A model generated the notes under the pieces. The model was not told where the DNA came from. It saw nothing but the letters and a program-made list of their open reading frames with translations, and made no database searches. From Protula sp. h YS-2021 (lineage: Eukaryota > Annelida > Polychaeta > Sabellida > Serpulidae), in assembly GCA_949752745.1 (NCBI GenBank), contig OX457029.1, positions 10,021,511-10,085,510 on the forward strand: a stretch of DNA of 64,000 nucleotides, in the 5' to 3' direction. Position numbers and translations under genes: made by a program. This document shows positions 1-12,900 of this stretch, one piece after another (within the stretch, counting starts at the first letter, position 1; every line of letters starts with the position of its first letter).

Positions 1-3000
1 ATTTATTGAAACAAAACAGCATGAACTGTTATTAATGAGCAGAGCTTATTAATTCCGTTCCGACTTTCTCGCACATTATGGAATAGGGTAGCGTGAATCA
101 TGTTGCATGCCTTGCATTACATTGCAAATAGTGGGGTTCGGATCCTTGCAGTATCACAAGGCCTACGTCGGCGATAGGTTAATTATACAGCATCAGTAAA
201 TTAATTTCATATATTCTACTTTTAAATCTGCTGTATCACATACTTGCCGCTATCAATTATGACTTAATTATAATGCACCCAGTGCCCAATATTATTAGGC
301 TTCAGATTTTTAATTGGTGTAATCTACTGCATCACACGTCTTTTGAACAGGTTATTACATTTAATTATGTTGTATCGATTTTCTTATATTGCAGGTTATT
401 GCAGCGAGGATTATGCTACACACAGTATTTAACTACTGCAGCTCTATAAACATAAATACATAGACTGCACAAATGTTCATACTTAGACATTGCTACATAG
501 AAACTGTTGTGCAAACACTGCTACACCAACACTGCGGTATAAACTCACATCAAATTGAAGTACATATATTTGTATGTCAAGGTTATAAGGAATTACAAGG
601 ATAACTTAAAACGCAACTTCAGCCATAATGTGTCAGGTAAAACATCAAAAAAGACGAAATCACCAAGTACGTTTTTAAATACAACTAAAAGATAAGCGAG
701 TCAGTACTTACGTCATCCATAAGCATGACGACAAAGTTTGGTGGGTATTTTCGATTGCACCATATGTCCGAAAACAAGAAAGACTGAGTTCCAGTCAGGA
801 AACAGCTCAATGACACTATAATCAGCCTATTCATTATTGAAATGTTTCTCGGTAGCCGTATATTCACTACAGAACAAATTTGCTTATATAGTTTCATCCA
901 AAACATTAACATTAAAATATTCAAGCAGTAAAATCATTTTACAGCCTAAAGAACTTGAATCGCAATGGTAATACCAAACGAAGCAAGGGGCAGCACTGAC
1001 TACTTTCGTCCCCAAACATTTTATTTGGCGAATGCATTATTTCTTATTTATGATGTCACTTGCATTCACTGATCATGCAGTCATTTTTATTTTGAAACGT
1101 CTCCTGATGCTTATTTTGATCTAAAACGCAATATGTTTACTGTAGTACTCTTATGATTCTCAACTTTTAAACAAACTAAACGACAGCCTATGTCATCAAA
1201 CGTCAAATCTTCCAATTCAGCTGCACTGTTTAGTTTCTTTGTTCAGAGTTAAACATAATGGCAGTAATTATTAACATACGATTCGAAGCATAAAATTGTA
1301 ACCCATTGTAAATACAATATAATTACATTTGAATAGGCATTAAAAAGGAAAAAATATTCATAAATCACTCTCGCTTGTTTACTTACAACTACAATTCCAT
1401 AAATTGCATGTATTAACCAAAATAATCATGAGTCTTAATAAAAATGATAAATTTACAAAACTAAGTCCTCATCACAACTTGAGCTCTTGCCCCGCTTCTA
1501 ACTCTTTAAAGTTTGACCTCACAACAATTGCTAATTTTTTTAACTTTAAATGTAACTCACAAGTGTTTTAGGACCGTCAACACTTCAGAAAATGAGTAGC
1601 ATAAACCCAAAATGTCTTCTTTATTAGGCTAGTTTCTAGATCATTTCCAAGTTCCAAGAAACATTAATTTATTTATTAATAGGGTATGTATGTACTGACA
1701 AAATAATCTATGATTGCTAACGCCGCATAAAGTTTTTATGTTATCTTTTCCATGAGTGGCTTGAAATTGCCGTGCTACTTGAGCTTATTTAACTGGCTTT
1801 CAATAAACCAATCACTGTATTTACTTTGAAGAAGATCATGATAGCATACCTCTCAAAAATTCTAGATTATACCAATAAGAAATTAGGCTACGGTGAGACA
1901 TTTAATTTGATTTGACGTTTTTTCTAATTGTGTAAATGTTCTCTGTGATAAAAAATGGCAGTTTAAATAAATTAACAATCAATCGCAATTGCCAGTAAAG
2001 TGTGCTATAATTTGCTTCTTTGTCGTGTTCAGTCGAAAGTCAGTTCATAGAACGTTTATCCACCAGGGTATTTTTCCTTCTTAATGAAGCGCCAAATCAT
2101 TATGCTCTTGATAGAACAACGAGAGATATCATTATAAAATTTCATCTATTTGATCTGAAAATGTATTCTGTCTGCGATCGCTCTGTGGCGCTCCTCACTT
2201 TGATTCTGTAGTAGTCAAAGGTAAATAAAATAAAATTGTCGCCCTCACTTTATGTTAAGCATGTTTCAGCTTATGCTTACATGTCATGCGTCTCACGGCT
2301 CCAATGCAACTGGTCTAGGACAATTCACCTCCATTGCAACAGGTCTAGGACAATGCTCTGGAAAATTCACCCATAAACCTATTCGGCCCGTGGATCTTCT
2401 GTTTTTTTACAACTTAAGTTAAGTTAAGCGACATTTGAGCTCAAAATTGTTCACAGAGTATCAGTGTCTCACTAATAACATCAAGATGAAATTTTAAATA
2501 GAGTTGTTTTACACACACCAATAGAAGAATTGCACAAGTAGTTTTGGGACCAAATAAGTCCAATAAACGTACCTGCTTTTAATAATAGTATTTATAATAA
2601 TGAACACAATATTTTTTCAAAGGAGAGGATATAAAACATAATTTTTCAATCCAAGGCATGTCTTATACAATACTTTGTGGTTATTTGACGCTGGTCTGTC
2701 GTACTTCCTGCAAGCTGGATTTAAGAAAATCGTGTTCAGTACCATTTCATTAGGCTATAGTATATTGCTGAATACAATAATATTGTAGTAAAAGGAGACC
2801 TCTTAAAGTTTGCTATAAATGTCAAAACGATACCGAGCTATATCCCGATCTATACATTGATGACTTTCCACTTATATCTACCCAAGTTAAGTAAAGAAAT
2901 TGTGCTTAGACAGATCTCGTAATTTTACAGTTTTATAGAAAACTACAATCGGGTATGTCCAGAGTTAATTCATCTGTATTTATTGATCATTTTGATTCCT

Positions 3001-5345
3001 GTGTGCCTGACATCAATACCACCCACTACAACGATTCAAATATACTGCTGTCATCTTTACTTTTACTTATTTCGGGCTTTGCATTCACTATGATCCTACG
3101 ACAGCATTGTAAACATGATTTAAATATGACATAAACCCATAGCGACAAGAAAAAGAAAAAAACAGACTACTGATGGTTACAATAGAACAAATGTAACGTA
3201 TTTGACAAAGTACACACACAACATTTGATGAAGCTCACTTAGAAAGTGAGCACAGATTAAGCCCTTGTTCCACCGCTGATATCTATATGATTGATATGCA
3301 TTTTTTATTTCGCAAAAATTATTAATGCGTTTTAACTTTCCATGAGTTCATAAGTTTTCATAAGCAAATGACGAACATAAACTCAAGAAGCTTATTGTTT
3401 CTTTTATTAGACTGTTCATAGATAAGCTCAAAAATGGCATAAAATTGAATTATTTTGAAGTTGAACACAGCACTTCAACATTTCCTAGGTGTAAGTGTAT
3501 TTCAAATCCTGTGGGGCTTTAACGAATGTAATTTTTGTGTTTGCTTTGTAGATACAAACGATGGCTTGTCTCTTAAGATTCTACATTGTTCCAATACCAG
3601 TTTACTAATTTTAACAAAAGGTGAGACTAGATTCAAGCGCTTTTGATTTTGGGGTTACACTTATTTATGCACTAGCATGAATTAGAAATATAAAAGTCCA
3701 TTTCTAGACATAACAAAAATAGCTACACTTTCTGGTACATGCACATTCACACACTGATTTTATGTTTTATTGTATGCTATTAGTAACACTTAAAATAAGG
3801 AGGAGACTTTAAATGGAACTTTTTGGTCTGTCTAGTGCAAGAGAGTTGCTGAAATAAAATCGCAGTAAAAAGGTTTTCAATCTGAAATACAATTAAAGTA
3901 GACTATCATTTGATTCGTTTTTTTAATAAAGCGCCAGATCACTCTATACTCTACGTGATCCCAACATATATCGTTAAAGCGACCGGTCAAATTGTTTGTT
4001 ATACTCTTCCTGACGGATCCGTTCCAGATTCTAAGTCGGGAATTATTTCGTCTACAGTAAAACGGGTTCTGGGGACAATTACTCAGATCAATTTAACCCC
4101 CCACCCAAACCAAATACCTATTTATCCTGAGGACTAATATCCCTAGGCCATTTACCAATTCACAGTTACAGCAAATCTCTGCATGTGTTGACTTAGATTC
4201 CTCCAGTTTGATAGCCATAACTGAAGCAAAAATGCATTTATCTTTTACCAAGCCAAAATTGTGAAACCAGATATGCTTACATTGATAGATTGGCTTCTTG
4301 ACTATGCATAGTACAGATATCATACACTGTTTACAGTCAATTCTGCTTAAATAGATATGCTTTGTTTTTGTTGCAGGAAGGTTAGACTTTATCTTTTACC
4401 TACCCCAAATTATGGAACGAGGTGGTGTGTTTACATGATTTGTACAGGTTTTTGACTATGGGTTATACAAAAATCATACATTTTCCATTCAAATTTAAAT
4501 TGTTTAGATAGATATACTTTATTTTGGTTGCAAACAGGCTAGAACGTTTTCAAAACTAAATCCAAAACTCCGCTGCGCATTATTCTGCTTCCTGAACCCA
4601 TTCCTACAGAAATCCAAACATATACTGACGAACTCTTTTCAATAAAATCTATTTTTTCTTCTCTAACACTTTTTATTAGTCAAATTGTTTGAACGTTATT
4701 GGTGACATTTAACGTGTTCTAAATCCACGTTTTCATCAGAACTTATTGGAAAAGCGTTACCAAATATACAGACATGTCTCGAACACAATATAGTCAAAAG
4801 ATGTGACATCACTTGTGAGTCCATGATATCATGTCATGACGCTTCTGAGAAAGAAAGTGGAAGAAACCATGCCATAACGCTACTGAGAAAGAAAGTGAAA
4901 GAAATCATGCAATGACGCTACTGAGAAAGAAAGTGGAAGAAACCATGGATGCATTTTCAAGTTTTGCTCCGTATCAACATGAAATATGAAATAAGAATGT
5001 GGCAAATAGATTTTTACCTCTTTATTTCGCAAGTTTTGCAGTTTTGTGCACAATTTAGCACATTTATAGTACAATGCAACTGTATATAATTGCGTTAAGT
5101 ATTTTGGAAAGTCGTCATACTTGCAGGTATGAACACACCCTTGTCCAATTGTGATTTCTTGACTTCTTGTCATAGTGTTACGGGAAGGAATAATGGGATG
5201 CATTTAAAGCTTGCCCTGTAAGGCTAATACATGTGATCCTGTTACATTTTGTCTGTTTTGTTTTCCAGCCTTTCTCTCTTCATCGTAATAAAACTTTTAC
5301 CTTGTACTTTATTCATTAGAAGCCTTATCACATCCATTTCTGATA
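1..5345. repeat. Segmental duplication, copy A (left end outside window)
   Basis: This stretch is co-linear with 9,970-15,300. Shared landmarks include the segment ending GCATGCCTTGCATTACATTG near 101 and 10,072, the words AAGCGCCAAATCA near 2,085 and 12,898, AGTTTTGGGACC near 2,540 and 13,540, and the CTTGTACTTTATTCATTAGA segment near 5,302 and 15,253. The copies differ by many substitutions and indels, so the duplication is old. No reading frame is conserved between the copies, and the short frames inside look like chance frames in AT-rich DNA. A related AAGCGCCAGATCA block recurs at about 3,930, so an internal repeat exists too. I see no recognisable gene. Confidence 0.8.
4836..4950. repeat. 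Three tandem 38-39 bp units
   Basis: A unit containing ACGCTACTGAGAAAGAAAGT and GAAACCATG is repeated three times here. The corresponding position in copy B (about 14,878) has one unit only. The expansion therefore happened in copy A after the segmental duplication, or was lost in copy B. Confidence 0.85.
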
Positions 5346-5800
5346 TTTCAGAAATTGTTTCAATAGAATGCTTGATAAGCGGTTTATGAAAAGCCTTTTC
5401 AGAAAATGGTTTACAACTAGGAATTATTGGAGTGAGATTATTATTGAACTACGCTTACGCAAGAAATTCTGTTTTTCACTCGTTTTGTGGTTCTGGGTCA
5501 TTTTGGTGTCATTTTATCGATTTAATTTATTTTTTGCCTTTTGTATCTTGATTTATCTTCATCTGATACAGGAAATTTTTAATTAGAAGAAATTTAATCT
5601 AAATACCCTGACAACTTCCTAATAAAACCCCCCTCCCTGCCCAACAACTTATGTGTGCAAATAAATAAAGAAACATTCAATGTGTTCCAAATAGTGGAAA
5701 GTAAAGGCTTTGTAATTTAAAACGAATTACAAGGCAGTTAATTTCAAACTGATTGTATCATATTGAAGTTGTATTCTTTTCATGTCACTGATTACGCTCA
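5346..5800. other. Intergenic, no recognised feature
   Basis: AT-rich sequence between the end of duplication copy A and the promoter-like signal at 5,803. A 72-codon plus frame at 5,368-5,586 is hydrophobic and aromatic-rich and looks like a chance frame. Confidence 0.5.
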
Positions 5801-5802
5801 TC

Positions 5803-5810
5803 TATAAAAG
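5803..5810 (+). promoter_or_regulatory. TATA box upstream of the 5,877 frame
   Basis: The word TATAAAAG stands 67 bases before the ATG at 5,877. Transcription would be expected near 5,833-5,836, giving a 5' leader of about 40 bases. The combination of a good TATA box, a short leader without another ATG, and an A at -3 of the start codon supports a real transcription unit. The call rests on pattern alone. Confidence 0.5.
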
Positions 5811-5876
5811 CTGAAGAAAAACATTGAACTACACGGGTCTTTGCTATCGAGTGACTGTTTGATAGCCTGATTCATT

Positions 5877-6302
5877 ATGAATACTCAGACTCCAAGAATT
5901 ATACATCTTATGAAAGGTTTTGATAAAGTAATTGCTAATATTGAAGCTATAACGAAGCTATATTTTAGTCAAAAGTGTACATTATTCTCAGCTAATGGGT
6001 CTCATTCAATGTGCACTTTTGACCTAGGATGTATTGCCATGTACTTTCCTTTTGATCGTACTGTGTTTCTGTTATACTTAGAGCTTCACAGGTTTAATGA
6101 TATCATTCTGCACAGTATATATTGCGAAGTGTATGGAAATAAATATTTGCAGTGGAATGTTTATGTTCACAAAAATGTACAAACATATCAGAGTCATTTT
6201 GAAATCTATTTTGACTCATTATTAAGTATTATTCATCAATTAGACATTCAGCGTTGGTCGGACATTTTCAATCAATATCAGGTCAATAATCTCTCCTCTT
6301 GA
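5877..6302 (+). CDS. Single-exon hypothetical protein, 141 aa, same frame open to 6,476 past a TGA
   Basis: I do not recognise this protein. It begins MNTQTPRIIHLMKGFDKVIA and has a mixed, protein-like composition with several W, D, G and C residues. There is no signal peptide or clear membrane segment. The frame ends at TGA (6,300-6,302), but the same frame then stays open for another 57 codons to TGA at 6,474-6,476, and that extension also looks protein-like (it contains FPVEATVQTALHQV). So this may be a gene of about 199 codons with one nonsense codon, a readthrough, or an old pseudogene. The start is chosen because it is the first ATG after the TATA box at 5,803 and has A at -3. It lies in the part between the two segmental duplicates and has no copy elsewhere in the window. 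A chance frame of 141 codons in AT-rich DNA is possible, so confidence is moderate. Confidence 0.4.
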   Translation: MNTQTPRIIHLMKGFDKVIANIEAITKLYFSQKCTLFSANGSHSMCTFDLGCIAMYFPFDRTVFLLYLELHRFNDIILHSIYCEVYGNKYLQWNVYVHKNVQTYQSHFEIYFDSLLSIIHQLDIQRWSDIFNQYQVNNLSS

Positions 6303-6555
6303 TATACGTTTTGTGATAATAATGGTGGGTTTTTATATAGCAACTTTCCAGTTGAAGCAACTGTTCAAACTGCTTTACATCAAGTTTTGAACATACATTA
6401 CAGTCCTATTTATTTTAACCCAAGATTACTATTAATTCGACGTGCTCATACAATGTTTCTTATAGTCCCTATCTGATGCAGTCAAGTTGGTGCTTTACAA
6501 TATTCCTAAGAAGAAAGGCAGAAAATTATATAAGCACATCGATATCTCTAGGGTG

Positions 6556-6667
6556 TAACTAATGTTGCGATTCCTAGCCATGAGCGGGATTCGAATCCAC
6601 AACCTAAAGCACCACAACGTTTGGCAGTGACAGCGGCTTTAAACACTAGGCCACAACGTCCCCAAAT
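6556..6667 (-). mobile_element. tRNA-derived SINE head (degenerate)
   Basis: On the minus strand the sequence has a pol III A-box-like segment (GTGGCCTAGTGTTTAAAG, 6,637-6,654) and a B-box-like segment (GGATTCGAATCCC, 6,586-6,598). The extra length between them resembles a tRNA with a long variable arm. The acceptor stem is not complete, so a SINE head is more likely than a functional tRNA. The 3' body of the element is not delimited. Confidence 0.55.
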
Positions 6668-7612
6668 GGTATGGTTGTGATGTGGTTTAAACTTTGGCTT
6701 GATAATTACAAACAAATTCAACGGGTAATTGGGTATAATTTTTCTGTAATATTGCATTTGTTTCTTTTGCATAAGACGTTAAATAAAACCCCATATGTGG
6801 TGTCATTTTGTTGCACTAATAAAAAGAGTCTATTTTTTCTCACTAGCCTTTTGCCATAGTATAAGTTTGATGCGTTCAACTAGAAATGGGTAATTTTCCT
6901 GTCATAGCTCTGTTATTGGTCTTATTGATTTGACCAATAATATGTTGTCGTAATTGTAGAAAAGGGTGTCTATAACAGACGTCTGGCGTCTAGAAAAAAT
7001 AATTTACCACTAACCAATGTGGTGTTGTCCCAGCAGTTGAATTGTGGCTCTCGGGTATATCGTTAGCCTGGTGGTCATATATGATCAAATTCATCTTATT
7101 CATTTTAGCCATATACTCATCTGAAGTTGGGCTGACAAAAATATTTTTAGAAAGCCAAGCGGTATAATTCTACAATAATTATAGTGTTATTATGCATAAA
7201 TACAACAATAATAAAATGCTGACAAATACATTACCTTAAGCGATCAAGCTTTTGCATTTTACATTGTTATATGTTTAACAATTAAGACTAAATGTAGTGC
7301 AAACAAGAAACACAAGTTAAAATATGTCTCTTTATAATTTATTCTTTTTGATATATCGATACCACTTTTTATTTTTTAAATTTATAGCCCCTTCGTACAC
7401 AAAGGTTTCTTAATGAAATTTGCCAATGAAACATACAGTATTTGTGCTTCTATTTCAGACTGTCCGAATTTTGCTCCTTTTTTCTAGAGGTCCAAGGATA
7501 TGTGTGGCAAAGAATGACCTAGTAATTTGCATTGCATTTAAAAAATAACCTTTATGTATATAGATATCTATGTGGCATCCCGCCTTATGGATATCTCTTT
7601 TTGCTGAGGATT
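6668..7612. other. Intergenic, no recognised feature
   Basis: AT-rich sequence between two SINE-like fragments. Only short chance frames are present, and no splice-flanked coding exon was seen. Confidence 0.5.
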
Positions 7613-7760
7613 GGAGCGGTTAGCTCACTTGGTTAGAGTGTTATTCCAGTAACACGGAGGCCCTGTATCCCATGCCGCCAGAGGTGATAAGCAGGGCATT
7701 GTCATGTTATATTTATATCACCCAGGCGAATCATCATAACTAAATCATAACTAATTGCGT
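7613..7760 (+). mobile_element. tRNA-derived SINE fragment
   Basis: The start reads GGAGCGGTTAGCTCACTTGG followed by TTAGAG, a good pol III A box and D-arm. An anticodon-arm-like segment follows at 7,638-7,655. The B box at about 7,662-7,675 is degenerate (CCCTGTATCCCATG instead of a GGTTCGANTCC-type box). Downstream sequence to about 7,760 probably belongs to the SINE body. A functional tRNA is unlikely because the T-arm is broken. Confidence 0.5.
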
Positions 7761-9965
7761 TTTTTTTTCGGATATCCCTGTTGAAGATAAACTTACTTAT
7801 GCGATATAACTATATGTGGCGATATGATGATATAGCTATAGATACCTATTCTCATTGTATTTCATTTGATATTTTTTGACCAGTAGGCAATTGCAGGTGT
7901 TCTTTGCCTCCCCCTTTCAAATTTGGTAAGCTTTGTCACAAAGAAATGGACGATTGTTTTCACCTAAAATAATCCTTCCATTTCATGTAAATAAGCACAC
8001 TGACTTCAATGACAATTCTGATTATTACAACAGCAACAATAATAATAATATTAATAATAAGGATAATAATAATAACAATTAATTAATATTTATTTACTTT
8101 TTATAGCAATAAGACCAATCTTAATATTAACATTAATCCGTGCGTAACATTACCTGATGTGAAAATTACAAGAATCTTATTCTCCCATCTCCTTCAAAGT
8201 TTCTAAGATTTTACCAACTCCGTAGTCTGCCTCCATTAAGACATCGCCATATCTGTAAGCAATATTTACATAATAACTCTATTGAATGAATCATAATTTA
8301 TTTTGTGCAAATTTTTTATATAAATGACATCTTTTTTAGGTTGTTATATAATGTTATTTACATTACACAACCTAAATAAGTACGTTATGCGTGAAAACGT
8401 TCTCACATTTCATCGGCTAAATAAAATCACTTCCCGACCTCTTGAGCTTTCGTCTACGAAATTTTCAATTATATTTTTGTTCTTTTAGATCATATTTTAA
8501 AAAAATAGTTTTAACTAATCAAAGTTGTATTTGTTTTAGTAGTTAGTTAGTTATTTAGCAAAGCTTCAGGGAAAAGAGTCAAAATAAAAGTTTGAATAAA
8601 TTTTTGATAGAAAAGATGACCACCTTTGTGTATTTTCTTCGTTGAATATTTGTGAATATATTTGTTCATTTACATGCAACGCTGACTGTTTATTAACACG
8701 TGCTGTTCTATTTACTGAGCAGACGTATCAACGCCGCAACATATAATTATGATGCTGGAAAGTGTAGCGTTTCTAGCATGAAAGGAATGCTTTGACAGTG
8801 TACGGTTTAAAATAATAACAAAATTTAGAAATATGACAAAATAAAGAATATTACTAAAACAGTATTTGTATTCAAGTTTTACATTCCCACCATTTGATTC
8901 CCATCGAACAATGGTATATTGGGAACTACGGCATTGTCCAATGCAATAACGATTGTTCGGAAATCCATAGAACTTAAAAATCAATTTCAAATTAAAAAAC
9001 GATGCCTGAAAAAGTGCCATGATGTGGATAATAATGTTAAACAACTGAAATATTACTATTAATTTTGTGTTTGGTTATCAAACATTTCTGTATGACATTT
9101 AGGAACGCTTTAGTGTTTGAATAAACTGTGTCAGAATTAATGATGCAGGGTATATAATGCACCAAATCACGCCTTCGAATAGACTGTGAAAGAATTCTAC
9201 GGTTTGGGGTATAAACAACAGAGAACTGACAGACGAGCTCAAACTAGTTTTTGTTCCTATTTCAATAAGCAATTTAAAAAAACACTGTTTTTGCGGTTTT
9301 GGAAAGATATATAATATTTAAATTAAATGCGAAAATTGCTACTTTCATGTGGATTGCAGAATGAATGCAGAATTCTTGCTCATTTAGTTACGAAGCCCAA
9401 AGTATGACTTGGCTTATTGTCTCCTTTAGACCCTAAATATGTAATTTATGCAGTTCGTAAATATAATTTTATTTATACGATTCTCAAGTTAATTTTCCAA
9501 TGTAGATCAGATTGCAAAAATGGATAAATATTGCATAGATATTTTTTAAGAATTATTTTTTCAACACAACTTTATTTGCATTTTTCAGGCAACAACTCAC
9601 ATGGAGGGCAGACCAGGCTACCAGTGTAGAGATCCGGGAAAAGAATCCCTTTGAAAGTCATCCAATCTATATTTGAGGTTTTCTTTTGCAGGATTTTCAA
9701 ATATTCCAGGTTCACCACAACCCATCCGTGAATCAAAGACGATGTTATGTGTTGACGACATCACATACATTTTTGCACTTAAAATAGTGAAACAATTCTT
9801 CCGACGGTTATAATAAAATACAGAAGCACTGTTTTGTAGTTTAGTACGTAAATAAACGTTTATTTGTGCAGGCGGGAAAGGAAGACCACTGTGAAAGTCT
9901 TCGCTTCAGTTTGATAAATGCCACCTTATTACCAAGTTTGCCCTCTTTTATTCGACAAATATGAG
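7761..9965. other. Intergenic, AT-rich, with a small (AAT)n tract
   Basis: No gene is recognised. An imperfect AAT/AATA microsatellite lies at about 8,033-8,092. A 110-codon minus frame (8,712-9,044) has no recognisable motif and is probably fortuitous. A TTTTTCAG acceptor-like word near 9,582 is not followed by a convincing exon. Confidence 0.45.
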
Positions 9966-9969
9966 ATTT

Positions 9970-12900
9970 TATTGAACAAAAACAACATGAACTGTTGTAT
10001 ATGAACAAAGTGTATTAATTCCGCTCTGCCTTACTCATACATTACAGAATAGGATAGTGTGATTTATGTTGCATGCCTTGCATTACATTGCAAATAATGG
10101 CGTTCGGATCCTGCAGTATCACTTGCCCTGCATCGGCGATAGGTGAATCGTACAACCTAATACCTTAACTTCACATATTCTGGCACTGGTGAATCTGCCA
10201 CATCACATACTTGACGCTGCCAAATTATGACTTAATTACACTGCACGCAGTGGCTAATATTACTATGCTTCAGATTTTTAATTGGTGAGATCCTACTGCG
10301 TCACATGCCTTGTAAACATATTATTACATTTTATTTGCATTTATTTAATTTTTGACATTGCAGACTACTGCAGTACTTAAAATACTACATGCAAAATGCT
10401 ACACAAAAACTTATACGTAGACACTACTACAGAGGCACTGATAAATAGACACTGCTACATAGACACTGCTACCCAAACACTGCTACATCGACACGAGATA
10501 CGAGATACGAGAAACAGTACTTACGACATCCAATGGCCTAACGACAATGTTTGGTCGGTATGTTCGAAACCACCATCTGTTTAAAAAACGTATGTCAGAA
10601 ATACGCCATCTGTTCAACACGGAACGTGTTTGCTTATATAGTTTCATCAGAACAATAACATTAAAGTATTCAAGCAGTAAAATCCTTTTATTGCCTAAAG
10701 AACTTGAAGCTCATTGGTAATACCAAAAGAGGGAAGGGGCAGCACTGACTTCTTTCGTTCAGAAACATTTCATTTGATGAACGTAATATTTCCTATTTAT
10801 GGTCACTTGCATTCATTTATCATGTAGTTGCTGTTATTTTGAAACCTCCATTGATGCTTGTTTTTATCTAAAACATAATATTTTCAGAACACTCTTCAAA
10901 TAATACTCTTAAGATTCTCAACTTCTAAAAAAATTAAATGACTGCTTATATCAGCAAAAATAGCAACCAATTCCTTAGTATTTCATTAGACATCTTTTAA
11001 TTAAGCTGTGCTGTTTAGCTTGTTTGATCAGAGTATTACAGTATACTCTAAGCGAAGTGTATGAATTACTGGGTTATGCTTTAAGTAAAGGCAAGGATTA
11101 CTGGAGTCACCCTGTGAGCAAGGTGTATTGATTACTCGGTTATGTCGTAATAATTTGTTTTCTTTTTGCATTGTACTTGTAATGACCTTATCATTTGTAC
11201 TATTTGTGAAATTACTTGATTTTTTGTCACTTTGCATGCGTCTCTTATGTTATCTGATGTTATATGTCAGTTGGATGAAATTATTATAATGAACATAAGT
11301 TGCAAACAGAGTGGAGCAAAAGTTTCTTTTTCAATTTAAATTTAAATGAAAATATAATACGACTCTAGACAAAATAGTAAAATAATTTACAAACATTTTA
11401 TTTCTCATTAGGCTAGTTGGTTGGTGTTCAAAACATGGTGATCTATACAACAACTACAGTTGCAAAGATTTAAAGGCTGTTGTTTCCGTTTATCACTCAG
11501 GGTAAATGGAAAAATCAGACACTAGTACCATAGAGATATTTAATGACCTAGCAATTTGCAAATAAAAATAGTCATATTTATGTGGCAGATTCCTACGCAC
11601 GGTCATTTTTGGCCTTGCAAACATCAATCAAAGATCACGGCATTACCATACTCGAATAAGTCTTACACTAAGTTGGTAATATTTTTCTGGTGTTCGTGAT
11701 AGGAAGGTATATGATTTTTTGTTATATGAGAATGAAAATTTTGTCCAAGAAAGAGAGTTGCCTGTATTATACAGGTTTGTTCGGATGTAGGTATTACTTT
11801 ACTGTGTTCTATCTCTTCACGACATAAGCGCTGCTCTCAGACGTACATGATCTATTTCTATTCGTAAGTTCGTGCTTCGTGCAATTGTCTTGATTTATTT
11901 CATACTAATGCTAAAGATGTAGTTGAACCTTGGATGCTGCTTTCTGTCTTTGTGCGCCAGATATATTCCAATTAAGCTAAATTGCATAGTTTGTTTGTTC
12001 AGAGTTAAACTTAGTGACAATAATTATTAAAATAAGATTATGAACATAAAATTATAATGTAGGAAAAATATAATTAAGATTGAATGACCATTAAAAAAAC
12101 AAGCACATAAATCACTCTTGCTTGTTTACTGACAGTAACGATTCCACAGGTTGTACATATTTACCAAAATAATCACGAGTCTTGATAAATTTTATAAATG
12201 CACAAAACTATACCCTCATCACAGCCTAAGCTCTTGTTCCGCTTCTAACTTTTATAACCTTGATATAAATTTTTCATCTCACAAAATTGTTAATTGTTTA
12301 ACTTTCAATATAACTTACAAGTGTTTGCAGGACCGCCAACTCTTAAAATAATGAGTAGCAAAAAACCATATTCTTAATGGCTTTAAGGCTGTTTTATACA
12401 TGAGTTCAAAGAACAACATAAAATTAAATTATTTATTAAATAGCTATGCCTAGACTGTCATAACACTCTATGCCTACTAACGTCGCATAAATGTTCATGT
12501 TATCTTTTCATAAATGATTTCATAAAAGTGCCGTACTACTTTAGTAAATTGAACGGGCTTTCAAACAACCAATTACTGTATTTACTTTGCAGATGGCCCA
12601 TGACGATATGCCTCTCAAAATTTTTGATTATACCAACAAGCCCTCAGTAAAATCTAAAAGGAGTAGCTGAAGGTATTGCTATCAAGACTATAGACTACGA
12701 GGAGACATTTAATGAGACTTAGAAGTTTCTTTTATTTCTATAAATATGTTTTCTTTAATAAAATGGCAGCTCAAAGAAATTGACAGTCTTTGATCTGAAG
12801 CGCCAATACAACACACTATAATTTGATTCGTTGTCTTTTTCAGTTAAAAATTAGTGCATAAAAGGTCTATCCACCATGGCGCTTTCCCTTCTTAATAAAG

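Noticed and set aside
5368..5586. Hydrophobic 72-codon frame as a membrane protein
   Set aside because: F/L/I-rich translation of AT-rich DNA, no start context or neighbouring signals.
7613..7690. Functional tRNA gene
   Set aside because: The A box is good but the T-arm/B box is broken and the acceptor stem does not close; a SINE head explains it better.
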